Shown in pieces: positions 1 through 7,518 of a stretch of DNA of 10,266 nt. Source of the stretch: Euperipatoides rowelli (lineage: Eukaryota > Onychophora > Udeonychophora > Euonychophora > Peripatopsidae); NCBI GenBank assembly GCA_003024985.2, contig PXIH01S0060340.1. The stretch is one strand, 5' to 3'. The position numbers were made by a program, and so were the translations under genes. The notes below the pieces were generated by a model. The model was not told where the DNA came from and made no database searches. It was given only the letters and a program-made list of their open reading frames with translations. Numbering within the stretch: position 1 is the stretch's first letter; each line of letters starts with the position of its first letter.

Positions 1-379
1 AATCTTTTTAAAGAATTCTGATTATAGCCAAAGAAGAGCGTCTGGTCAGTTTTGCAATACATTGTAAATCTAAGGTTTACTAGCATGGAGCTGAAAAAGA
101 GCACCCCTCATCCCCATCCCCCCCATCCCGTCAAATGAATGATAAGAGCACATGCGCCCTTGCTCGGCATTCTACAGTAATACTGACAAATGAAAGTTGA
201 TCGGAAATAATTTTGAAAAAAAAAAATATCTGAAAAAGTTTTAAGTGAGAGCATGCTGTGAAGCTACACTCTGATTAGCTTTAAAAACGGTTTGCACAAC
301 ACATCGTGTTTATTTATTTTTATTTTATTCAGTTATTGTTAAAGTTTTTGCTTTTATAATTTCAAGTGTATTGTAAGGG
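1..379. other. AT-rich non-coding sequence, no gene seen
   Basis: No reading frame of note, no RNA gene and no convincing exon can be read here on either strand. The only texture is a short C-rich patch near 105-130 and an A-run near 217-227. If the FRMD4-like gene at the right end extends leftwards, this is probably intron. Confidence 0.5.
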
Positions 380-500
380 TTTTTCTTCTTTTAAGCTTCT
401 CTTTTTTCTCCTACCCCCCTTTTTTCTCCCTCTCTTTCCCTTTCCACTTCTCTTCACTTTTTCTTTTTTTTTTCTCCATTTTTCACTCTCTTTTCTCCAT
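380..500 (+). repeat. Long polypyrimidine tract
   Basis: About 120 bases made almost entirely of T and C, broken by only a handful of purines, with C-runs near 413-418 and T-runs near 420 and 466. It is followed by a TTTCAG at 506-511 that resembles a 3' splice site, but the sequence after it does not read as a recognisable exon. It may be a simple-sequence expansion, or the polypyrimidine part of a cryptic splice acceptor. Confidence 0.7.
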
Positions 501-720
501 TTATGTTTCAGTTTGGTCTCAGAACTTTATTAATCTAATCCAATCTTCGTGCAAATTTATATGTCATCTAATTTTATCATGCTGAGTCCGAATACGAACT
601 TTGATTTACTCNAAATGTTTTAAAAACTGTTTTCTCCGTAAAGTGTATTATTCCTATGGCTGTCGCCATTAAACGTCATTGCGAGTGTTTGTTTACATTT
701 GTGTTTAGTCTTAGAAACAA

Positions 721-747
721 GGGGTCTGCAGGGGAGGGGTAAGGGGG
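721..747 (+). other. G-quadruplex-type motif
   Basis: Four G-runs of 4, 4, 4 and 5 bases lie at 721-724, 731-734, 736-739 and 743-747, separated by loops of 6, 1 and 3 bases. This fits the standard intramolecular quadruplex pattern. It is followed by a C-rich stretch (753-763) partly complementary to it, so a hairpin could compete. Whether it folds or has a role is unknown. It may be the terminus of a dispersed repeat rather than a regulatory site. Confidence 0.6.
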
Positions 748-756
748 CAGTTCCCT

Positions 757-940
757 CCCCCCCTGGAAAAATTGGATCAATCAAAAGTGTAGGTATTTAA
801 TATAATGTTGGCTATCTTTAATATTACAAGTGGGAAATATCAAATCTCCCCCCCATCCCCGGATAAATTAGCCCAAACAAAAATGTAGGCATTTAATATT
901 AAATTGTTTCTCTTTATAATTTACAAATGTGAAGTATCGA
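757..940. repeat. Diverged two-copy tandem repeat, unit about 91 bp
   Basis: Two copies each begin with a run of seven C (757-763 and 848-854). They share a block reading TGTAGG, one variable base, then ATTTAATAT, and later a block like ATTACAA followed by GAAATATC or a close variant. Spacing between copies is about 91 bp. The copies differ by many substitutions and small indels, so the duplication is old. It may be part of a dispersed repeat that includes the preceding G-rich patch. No coding potential is seen. Confidence 0.6.
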
Positions 941-1670
941 TTAATGGTTATCAAAATGTCCATACAACCAAAAAATTAAAATGAAAAATATACATTTTTC
1001 GTCCTTTTTCTTAGCAAAACATCCTTACAACTGAAAAAAAAAAATAACAAAATATTTACAACCACAATACTCTATTAATTTTTCACCCTAACCACCATTA
1101 AGTTTAATTAAACGATTTCCAACGCCATTAATTTTTATCAATTTGTAGTTATAAATGAGATCGTATCGAATTTTCCTCTGTAAAACTATGTATAATAGTT
1201 GTATTTTGACTAGTCTATCTACTGTATATATTTTAATTAAAAAAATCCAGATATCTTCTTGGTCATACTCTGGATAGTTTTCTTGATTTATCATAACTAT
1301 ATTTGTTTTTATAGGATATTTCTATCCATCAGTAGTCAACTATTGGCATGATGTATGTTTTTTATAATGATCTGACCATCTGAACATATCTGCATTTATA
1401 TAATTAAAGTTTTTTTTTTTCAAAATGCCCATTTTTCTCTTCATTTTAGCTGTTATATTGCATTGCTAACATGTAAATGATTTAAATCAATTGTCACTTC
1501 TAAATCTAAATGTTTGTCAACTAATTTTAGTTAATATCCATTCAAATTAACTTTTGCTAGATTGGTATTATTTAGGATTATTAGTATTAATTATAATGCT
1601 TAAAATAATGTAGATTTTACAACAAAATCACAACAAATTCATCTTAAATGATATTTATAAAAAAAAAATT
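941..1670. other. AT-rich non-coding stretch
   Basis: Long runs of A and T with no recognisable gene, RNA or repeat family. A 68-codon open stretch on the minus strand (1088-1294) has AT-driven composition and no family I recognise, so I do not call it a gene. The sequence is consistent with intron or intergenic DNA. Confidence 0.5.
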
Positions 1671-1785
1671 GGGGGGCGCTTAGTCTGCCACCAGGGCTTT
1701 GTCTTGGACCCAATCAGGGGATAACCCCTTAGGGGGCCCTTGATTACTTTTGAGCCCAGGTCAAAGATGATTTAGCTACGCCCCT
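1671..1785. repeat. GC-rich island with short inverted ends, possible miniature transposon
   Basis: A sharply GC-rich patch of about 115 bp inside AT-rich DNA. It starts with GGGGGGCG (1671-1678) and ends with CGCCCC (1779-1784), giving a perfect 6-base inverted terminus. Inside, AGGGG-ATAA-CCCCT (1716-1729) is a small perfect hairpin, followed by another G-run and GGGCCC. Abrupt composition borders and inverted ends suggest a small non-autonomous repeat or the tail of a larger one. The family is unassigned, and no target duplication is obvious next to the A-run at its left border. Confidence 0.45.
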
Positions 1786-2037
1786 AAGTGGCTTGTCATT
1801 ATGGTATTTAATTTTTATCATATACTTTTTTTACTTCAAAGTAAAAAATATACAAGTTTTCAATTTTTGTTAAATGTATATTTTTATACAGTAATTTCTT
1901 TTTTCCTCATACATTTTTGACTGTAACTTATAATTCCCTATACTGCCTTGCTTTCTCTTTCGGAAATAATCTCACTAATCGTGGAATTGTCGATTTCTTA
2001 GCTAGTATCTCATTTGTATCATGAATGTTTCCCTTTA
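1786..2037. other. AT-rich sequence, uncertain 5' margin of the LINE
   Basis: The first part is AT-rich and featureless. From about 1975 short pieces can be read that might belong to the LINE protein upstream of its recognisable segment, but stops and weak similarity prevent a firm call. The true left end of the LINE, probably a 5' truncation, therefore lies somewhere in this interval or just right of it. Confidence 0.4.
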
Positions 2038-2943
2038 ATTGAAATATCTCGAAATTTAAATGATCACAGTTGGTACAATGACGACATTCTCAAGCTTATA
2101 TGTACGGTACCAAAAACACCATTTTTCGTAATGGTGATCATCAGCAGTTAATTGACATAACCAAGAATATTAAATTAAAAATTCTGCAATGTCAAAGCAG
2201 GCTCACTGAACTTTCATAAAATGATAAAGTTTACTGGAAAAACTTCCATTCAAGAATCTATTTGCTTTCCTGGTTTAAATGCGGAGGAATCTGCAAAAAT
2301 TATCGTTTCCTTTTTTAAATCTGTAGCCAATTCTATACCAGATCTTCAGTTAGCTCCTACTTGTCTCCTCTTACCCGAAGTGGATAACCTGTGGGTACTA
2401 AATCAACTTAGAGGGTTAAATGCTAGTAAATGGTCATCAGCTGATAACCTACCTTTATTTATTTTTCGTGAATTTGCTGTTGAACTTAGTGAACCCATCG
2501 CCTGGATAATTAATCTATAACTAAATCTATGTATTTACCCTGATATTTGGAAAACTGTAATAATCATTTATATTTCCAAGGTTGCTGTTCCTTTTGATCG
2601 AGGTCATGTTAGGCCATTATCAGTAACTTCAATCTTATCTAAATTGTGTGAAAGATATATTTTTTCACTTTTTTTGCCTGATGTACATAATCACATTGAC
2701 CCACAATAATTTGGTGGTCTAAATAACAGTTCAACTGGTCAGTACTTGGTCCAATATGTTAACTCTGTGTTAAAAGCTCTAGAAATAACCAAGTTTAAGG
2801 CCACAACTATCAATTTGGATTTTTACAAAGCATTAAACTATGTCAATCATAACTCTTTCATTAAATCATTAATTAATATGAATATTTATTCTGGTTTAGT
2901 TTGTTGGATATCTTCGTTTCTAACAAAGAGATCACAAATTGTT
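2038..2943 (+). pseudogene. LINE ORF2 fragment: linker and N-terminal half of reverse transcriptase
   Basis: This encodes the front half of a non-LTR reverse transcriptase, the enzyme that copies the element's RNA at a nicked target. Around 2038-2110 one frame reads NDHSWYNDDILKL, a typical start of the linker region. After a frame change, 2221-2943 is a single frame interrupted only by TAA at 2518-2520 and TAA at 2707-2709. Landmarks are PDIWK, RPLSVTSILSKLCER, HIDPQ-stop-FGGLNNSSTG, and motif A as NLDFYKALNYVNH with the catalytic Asp at 2818-2820. The downstream Asp usual in AFD is Asn here. It stops at the boundary of the inserted LTR element just after SQIV. Dead copy. Confidence 0.85.
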
Positions 2944-3157
2944 AGATAATTGTTGTATGCGTGGTAGTGTGAGAAGCGACTATACAAGTTTACTTGACAA
3001 ACATTTACTTACAATATAATATATTACATAATATGATGTATATAATCTACTTGCAAACAGTGTGTGACACGTTCAATGTCCATCCATGACTTTTGCCTGA
3101 CCTAACTAATGCATCCCGCTCATGATGTAACATGACAAACCTAATGTAAAATTATCA
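2944..3157 (-). repeat. 3' LTR of the gypsy element
   Basis: This is a near copy of 7307-7518 in the same orientation. By hand alignment there are about 14 substitutions and four or five small indels in roughly 212 positions. The termini are near-inverted (GATAATTG and ATTATCA). On the plus strand the outermost left base pair reads AG instead of the TG expected and seen in the other LTR, suggesting a point change at 2944. Only 15 bases separate the end of pol from this LTR. Confidence 0.9.
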
Positions 3158-3172
3158 CAATAAAAATAAAGT

Positions 3173-4480
3173 TCATAAATCTAGTTTTACTGGGGCTTTA
3201 CTCTCTCTTGGAGGGTTTCTCCTGGGGTTGCACTTTCTCATCATGCCTTCACTTTGCTCATCTGTTTTGTCCTTCACATCTTCAACTATCTTTTACTGAG
3301 CTGGCACCTGTGGCTTTCATCTTTTACTTACAATGGCTGCTGTTCCTTCTATTGTGATTCACTCCCCTTCATTTTTTCATTACCACTCTGCTGAAGCTCC
3401 CTGTCTCAACTGATCCAAATGAAACACATTTACCCCTTTTTCCGTTTCCACTGTTCATGTCCTGCTGCTCTGTTTTTGCAACACAGTTCCATGTAACCAT
3501 CTTGGTCTGATCGCACCATTCCTTGCCAATACAGTTTCACCCTCTGTAAAATCTCTTGACGAGGAGTGTGCCCGATCGTGATTCAATTTCTGACGGATTT
3601 GGTTATTTTCTACTCTTGTAGAGATATCAGTATGCAATAAAGACCACATATCTCTAAGCTCTCTCTGCCCATAAACAAAACTGACGGAGCTAAATTCTTA
3701 GTAGCATGAGGAGTGTTATGCTGAACTATTAGGTATCTAGCAATCTTCTGCTCTATATCATAGCTGTATCCTGTGTCCATTTCCATTTTTTCCAACGAAC
3801 TTTTAAATGATTGAACCGCCCTTTCTGCTGCTCCATTTGAGCTGGGGTAGTACATCGGCACCAACGTATGCTTCACACCATTTTCTTTCGTAAAATCCTC
3901 AAACTCTTTTGCTGTGAATTGGGGTCCGTTGTCCGAAACAAGTTCGATAGGTACACCATATCTCGCAAACATACTTCTTAATATTCCAATAGTGATTTTA
4001 GAAGTGATGTTGGATATTGGAATTACTTCTATCCATTTACTATGTACATCTACTGCTATCAGAAGTATTGGTTACCTTTTTCCCATAATCTATATGGACC
4101 CTTTCCCATGGCTCTTTGGCCATATCCATGACTGCAATGTCGTTTTCGGAGGCAGTTTCTGGTTTTGTTCACAAGATAAACAATTTTTTGTATATAGCTT
4201 TATGTCACTGTCAATATTTGGCCACCATATGTGGCTTCTAGTGATAGATTTCATACGGTTTAACCCCGGGTGTGTGTTATGGAGTTACTCCAATAACCTA
4301 GCTCTGAACTTTTCCAGTATGACAATTTGCATCCCCCATAGTATAATGTCATATAATAATGATAACTCTTCCTTTCAATTATAACATGGTTTGAAACTGT
4401 CTTCTACATTGTGATCATCCCAACCATATTTAATTTTGTTTATCACTACACTTAATATTGCATCCTTTTTTGTTGTTTAT
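3173..4480 (-). pseudogene. Integrase region of pol (decayed)
   Basis: Integrase inserts the element's cDNA into the chromosome. Read right to left, a zinc-binding HHCC module is visible: HNTH at 4270-4281 and CLSC at 4171-4182. The DDE core follows: first Asp in HIDYG (4088-4090), second in SDNG (3931-3933) and Glu in SNGAAER (3823-3825). The last two are separated by 35 residues, the classic D-X35-E spacing. The C-terminal part (3649-3455) includes RQKLNHDR and the extreme end reads PVKLDL before a TGA at 3173-3175. Lesions include stops near 4352 and at 4285-4287, and frameshifts near 4460, 4110, 4070 and 3650. Residues are conserved but the gene cannot be translated whole. Confidence 0.9.
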
Positions 4481-4529
4481 GAATGTCCGTGTTTGTCACT
4501 GGCAACTCCTCTAGATATGACAATTTGAC

Positions 4530-5187
4530 TATTTCTCCCTCGATGATTGGAGTGTCAGCACTTGGAAATCTTGACAATACATCTGTGTTTGAATGCTCCC
4601 TCCCCCTTTTGCACTGGATGTCGTATTTAAAAGAGGATAATAACAAAGTTCAATGTTGTATACAAGCTGCAGACATCGCCAGTACGCCTTCATGCGGCAG
4701 AATAATTTCAATAAAAGTCTATGGTCAGTTATAATTCATTGTAAAACATCGCCCATATAGACACTGGCTAAAATGTTTCAATCCAAACACTATTGACAAT
4801 GCTTTTTTTTTCAATTTGTGAATACGACTTCTCTGCCCTTGTCAATGTTCGTGAACCATAAGCAATTGGTCTTTCCTCCATGCCTATTTCATGTGATAAC
4901 ACCACTCTTAGCCCGTATGGAGATGCGTCACAAGCTAATGTTAATTTCTTGCTATGATCATAATGAGTCAAAACCATATCTGATAATATTTTTTTGCACT
5001 TTTTTAATGCTTCATCACATTCTTCTGTCCACTTCCATACTTTGTCTTTATGCAGCAGTTTGTATAACGGATGTAAGAGATCATTAGTGTTGCTGATAAA
5101 CTTACCATAATAATTTAACATTCCCAAAAACACTTGGAAATCATGCACATTCCCAGGAGCCTCCATGTTTGCAATTTCTTCCACTTT
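4530..5187 (-). pseudogene. RNase H region of pol (decayed)
   Basis: RNase H removes the RNA strand during reverse transcription. The connection segment contains FLGMLNYYGKF, and the RNase H start contains LACDASPYGL with its catalytic Asp. ERPIAYGSRTL and SYSQIEKK follow. After a frame change near the A-run at about 4805, pieces reading TDHRLLL, LLLSSFKYDIQ and HSNTDVLSRFP complete the domain, the last being the typical end of gypsy RNase H. A TGA at 4650-4652 and at least two more frame changes break it. It joins the reverse transcriptase upstream with a one-base shift near 5205. Confidence 0.88.
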
Positions 5188-5191
5188 CTGC

Positions 5192-5813
5192 TCAGTTGGG
5201 CATATGCCTCTCGTCTATCAAGTGGCCTAAATACATGACTTGCTGCTGTAAGAATGTACATTTTTCTATGTTCAAATGAATGTTAAGTGCTAATAATCTA
5301 TCAAAAACTCCCTGCAATCTTGACAAATGTTCTGGGATGGTCTCGCCGATACCTAAAATATCGTCCTGGTAACAAATCACACTCTGCAATCCATTTAAGA
5401 CCTTATCCATTACTAACTGAAATATCTAAGCTGCAGTATTAATGCCAAAAGCAATCTATTTGGCCTTAATAACCCCAAATGTGTGTTTAATGTCAAATAT
5501 TTTTTAGACTGTTAATCAAGTGAAATTTGGTGATATGCCTGTTGCATGTCTAATTTTGAGAAATGTACACCATTATTTAAAGTTGCAAATAATTCCTTAT
5601 GTGTAGGAAGCAGGTATACCTCAGGCTCAGTAAGTGAATTTATAGTTGCCTTAAAATCCCGCATAAGCCTACGTTGTTGTCTTTTTTGGGAACTAACACA
5701 AGAGGCGTCACCCATTGGCTTGTATTAACAAACTCATAAATACCCTGGTCAACCAATTGCAAAATTTGTTTTTCAACCAAAGGCTTTAGGGCGAATGGCA
5801 TGAGCCTAGCCTT
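5192..5813 (-). pseudogene. Reverse transcriptase region of pol (decayed)
   Basis: This domain copied element RNA into DNA. The N-terminal piece (from about 5813) reads MPFALKPLVEKQ and TPLVLVPKKD. After a frameshift near 5680 it continues with RDFKATINSL, then FSKLDMQQAYHQISLD carrying the first catalytic Asp. The middle has TAG stops at 5456-5458 and 5426-5428 and a TGA-type break at the end of the preceding segment. The catalytic box is CYQDDIL (5360-5371, YQDD), then YLGHLI near the end. The two active-site Asp codons survive, but stops and shifts make the gene non-functional. Confidence 0.9.
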
Positions 5814-5915
5814 CCTGTAGATAAGTTTTGACTATTCTCTTAATACTATCGTATCGATGCTTTGAAATTTTTTACTGAATTTTTTGTCCCTTTAAATATA
5901 ATTTGATATTTTTTA

Positions 5916-6356
5916 TTAATCTATCCAGTGCTTCTGGGTTTTATAATTTTCCATAATAACAGCATTGTTTTGATATGTATTAAGCTTATATTCATTTCCA
6001 AACAAATGCTCAATTAACTTTTGATGTAATTTAGGCATGAAAACTTTAATGTAATCCTTTCCAAACAAGGCTGGTTCGTCACCCTCAACAAGTGTTGCAC
6101 TAACTTTTTTATTAATATTCCCTATAGTCATTTGCACATCCACAATGCCTAACACTTTTATAGAATGTTCACCATAATCTGATAACTTAAAATTCTGTTC
6201 ACGTACCTTTATCTCAGGTATGTTTCTTTTATACCATTCATTGCTAATCGTATCCGCCACAAAATCCAAAATTATTGAAAGTGGCCTACTATTTATTATA
6301 ACACTGACCGTGTAATCCGCCATCTTGTTTTCTGATTCAACGGAGTACAATGACAA
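5916..6356 (-). pseudogene. Aspartic protease region of pol (active site lost)
   Basis: An open stretch of 146 codons lies between the gag zinc knuckles and the reverse transcriptase, where gypsy elements place the protease that cuts the polyprotein. SIILDFVADTIS at about 6240-6275 occupies the active-site position. Families of this kind have Asp-Thr-Gly there, but here only the Asp (6264-6266) remains and the next residues are Phe and Val. Further on, KVLGIVDVQMTIGN and ALFGKDYI fit the flap and C-terminal part of such proteases. The frame itself is open, so inactivation of this domain is mainly by substitution. Confidence 0.75.
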
Positions 6357-6458
6357 ATCCCTAAGCTCGCAATCCTGCTCATCTTACTTAACCATTCTAG
6401 CTATGAATTTATCTTGCCTGATCTCCCGATGGTCCACTTCCTCTTTTTGCTTATTTCT

Positions 6459-7166
6459 ACATACTACAACTATATGCTCTTTTTTATTACAAAACTTACA
6501 TATAGATTTTGTGTTTGCAATTTGTTGCAAAATGATTTTCACCGCATCTACAGCATTTTACATTTTGTAAAAACTTACTTTTTTCTTTGTTCTCTCGTTT
6601 GGGGAATTGCCACATTTTGACCTATTTTGCCACTAAAACTTCCTGACCCTTCATATCATGGGCATTTTGATCTACTAATTCCATCGTGATAATCTCGCTA
6701 GCTTCGGAGAAATTTATGTCTCTTTTAGTGAGTATTCTCCTTTGGATTGCTTCATTTTTCAATCCCAGTACCAGTCGATCGTGTAATGCCTGGTCCAAGA
6801 AATCGTAGAAAGCACATGATGACGCCAACCGTTTCAACTCAACTAAATATGATGCGATAGCCTCATTGTAGGCTTGATTTCTTTTATGAAAACGAAACCT
6901 CTCCGCTATTATATTGCATTTTGGTTTATAATAGTCGGCTAATATTTTAACAATTTGGTCGTACAAAGTATTCTTAGGCAGTGAAAGCTGTATTAAATTT
7001 CGAACAAGTTTAGAAGTTTTTTCTCCAACCGCTGATAAAAAATGGCAACCATGTGAATCTATTTTCACTTGGTTTGCTACAAAATATTGTTCCAATCTCT
7101 CTATTTAGAGCTGGAATTCGTCTTTGGTTTCGTCAAACTCTTTTATGCATCCAATTTCATTTACCA
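6459..7166 (-). pseudogene. gag: capsid-like domain plus two zinc knuckles (decayed)
   Basis: Gag packages the element RNA into particles. A Met codon at 7164-7166 starts a reading MVNEIGCIKEF in the style of K02A2.6-type Gag. A TAA follows at 7105-7107, then a long open stretch to 6622 with ERFRFHKRNQ and DRLVLGLKNEAIQRR, hallmarks of the retrotransposon gag domain. After an in-frame TAG at 6622-6624 the same frame gives the first knuckle CCRCGENHFATNC (6517-6555, CX2CX3HX4C). A shifted frame gives the second, CKFCNKKEHIVVVC (6459-6500, CX2CX4HX4C). The first knuckle's shorter spacing is usual for this class. The open segment alone has no ATG, so 7166 is the better original start. Confidence 0.85.
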
Positions 7167-7306
7167 TATTGATGCTACTCACGGAATTTTCAACTATTAC
7201 TTTTTTTTTTTTACCAAAAAAAAAAATCTGATTTTACATACGGAAACTTACAATTCCTTGTTCGCTAACTTTCTTCACTCTTAATTCGAAAGGCTCATCG
7301 CCATTG
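7167..7306 (-). other. 5' untranslated leader of the gypsy element, with primer-binding-site candidate
   Basis: This is the stretch between the 5' LTR and gag. Three bases inside the LTR, the minus strand reads TGGCGATGAGCC (7303 down to 7292). It begins with the TGG expected for a site pairing with a tRNA 3' CCA end. I cannot assign it to a particular tRNA. The leader also contains a T-run at about 7201-7212 and an A-run at about 7216-7226, likely sites of length change. Confidence 0.5.
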
Positions 7307-7518
7307 TGATAATTGTTGTATGTGTGGTAGTGTGAGAAACGACTATACAAGTTAACTTGCAAACATTTACTTACAATATAATAACATTACATATAATGTA
7401 TATAACCTACTTGCAAACAGAGTGTGACACGTTCAATGTCCATCCATGGCTTTCTGCCTGACCTAACTAATGCATCCCACTCATGACGTAACATGACAAA
7501 ACTAATGCACAATTATCA
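7307..7518 (-). repeat. 5' LTR of the gypsy element
   Basis: This 212-bp direct repeat partner of 2944-3157 begins TGATAATTG and ends CAATTATCA, a TG...CA form with inverted termini. It holds two copies of ACTTGCAAACA (7355-7365 and 7409-7419) flanking an AT-rich block. In element orientation that block includes a TATATA-like box that could have served as promoter. A reading frame starting at 7493 uses the last bases of this LTR before entering LINE sequence; that start is an artefact of the insertion. Confidence 0.9.

Larger units (their letters stand above)
2944..7518 (-). mobile_element. Full-length, inactive Ty3/gypsy LTR retrotransposon
   Basis: A 4.6-kb element with two LTRs. Read on the minus strand it has the order LTR, primer-binding-site candidate, gag with zinc knuckles, protease, reverse transcriptase, RNase H, integrase, LTR. 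Integrase after RNase H is the Ty3/gypsy arrangement, and the protein style matches the class usually annotated as K02A2.6-like. Every domain carries stops or frameshifts, so the copy cannot move. No envelope-like gene is present between integrase and the 3' LTR. It lies inside and antisense to the LINE and, by inference, antisense to the host gene. Confidence 0.92.

Noticed and set aside
512-600. Possible exon after the TTTCAG at 511
   Set aside because: The frames are short, no good GT donor follows, and no similarity to the preceding part of the FERM domain can be seen.
1088-1294. A 68-codon minus-strand open frame
   Set aside because: AT-rich composition, no recognised motif, no splice or promoter context; expected by chance in such DNA.
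3914-4384. A 156-codon open frame on the plus strand
   Set aside because: It lies antisense to the integrase of the gypsy element, whose HHCC and DDE residues read clearly on the minus strand. The plus-strand product has no recognisable domain.
4483-5087. Plus-strand open frames within the RNase H region
   Set aside because: They are shadows of the minus-strand pol sequence.
6325-6620. Plus-strand open frames opposite the gag zinc knuckles
   Set aside because: The minus strand encodes two clear zinc knuckles here; the plus-strand products are low-complexity Phe/Leu-rich shadows.
7281-7303. tRNA-like 3' end (TTCGAA followed by CCA)
   Set aside because: The distance from the T-loop-like word to CCA is too short and no acceptor, D or anticodon arms are present. 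It is better explained as the primer-binding-site region.
2944-7518. An endogenous retrovirus with an envelope gene
   Set aside because: Pol ends 15 bp before the 3' LTR, leaving no room for an envelope gene, and the domain style is that of a Ty3/gypsy retrotransposon.
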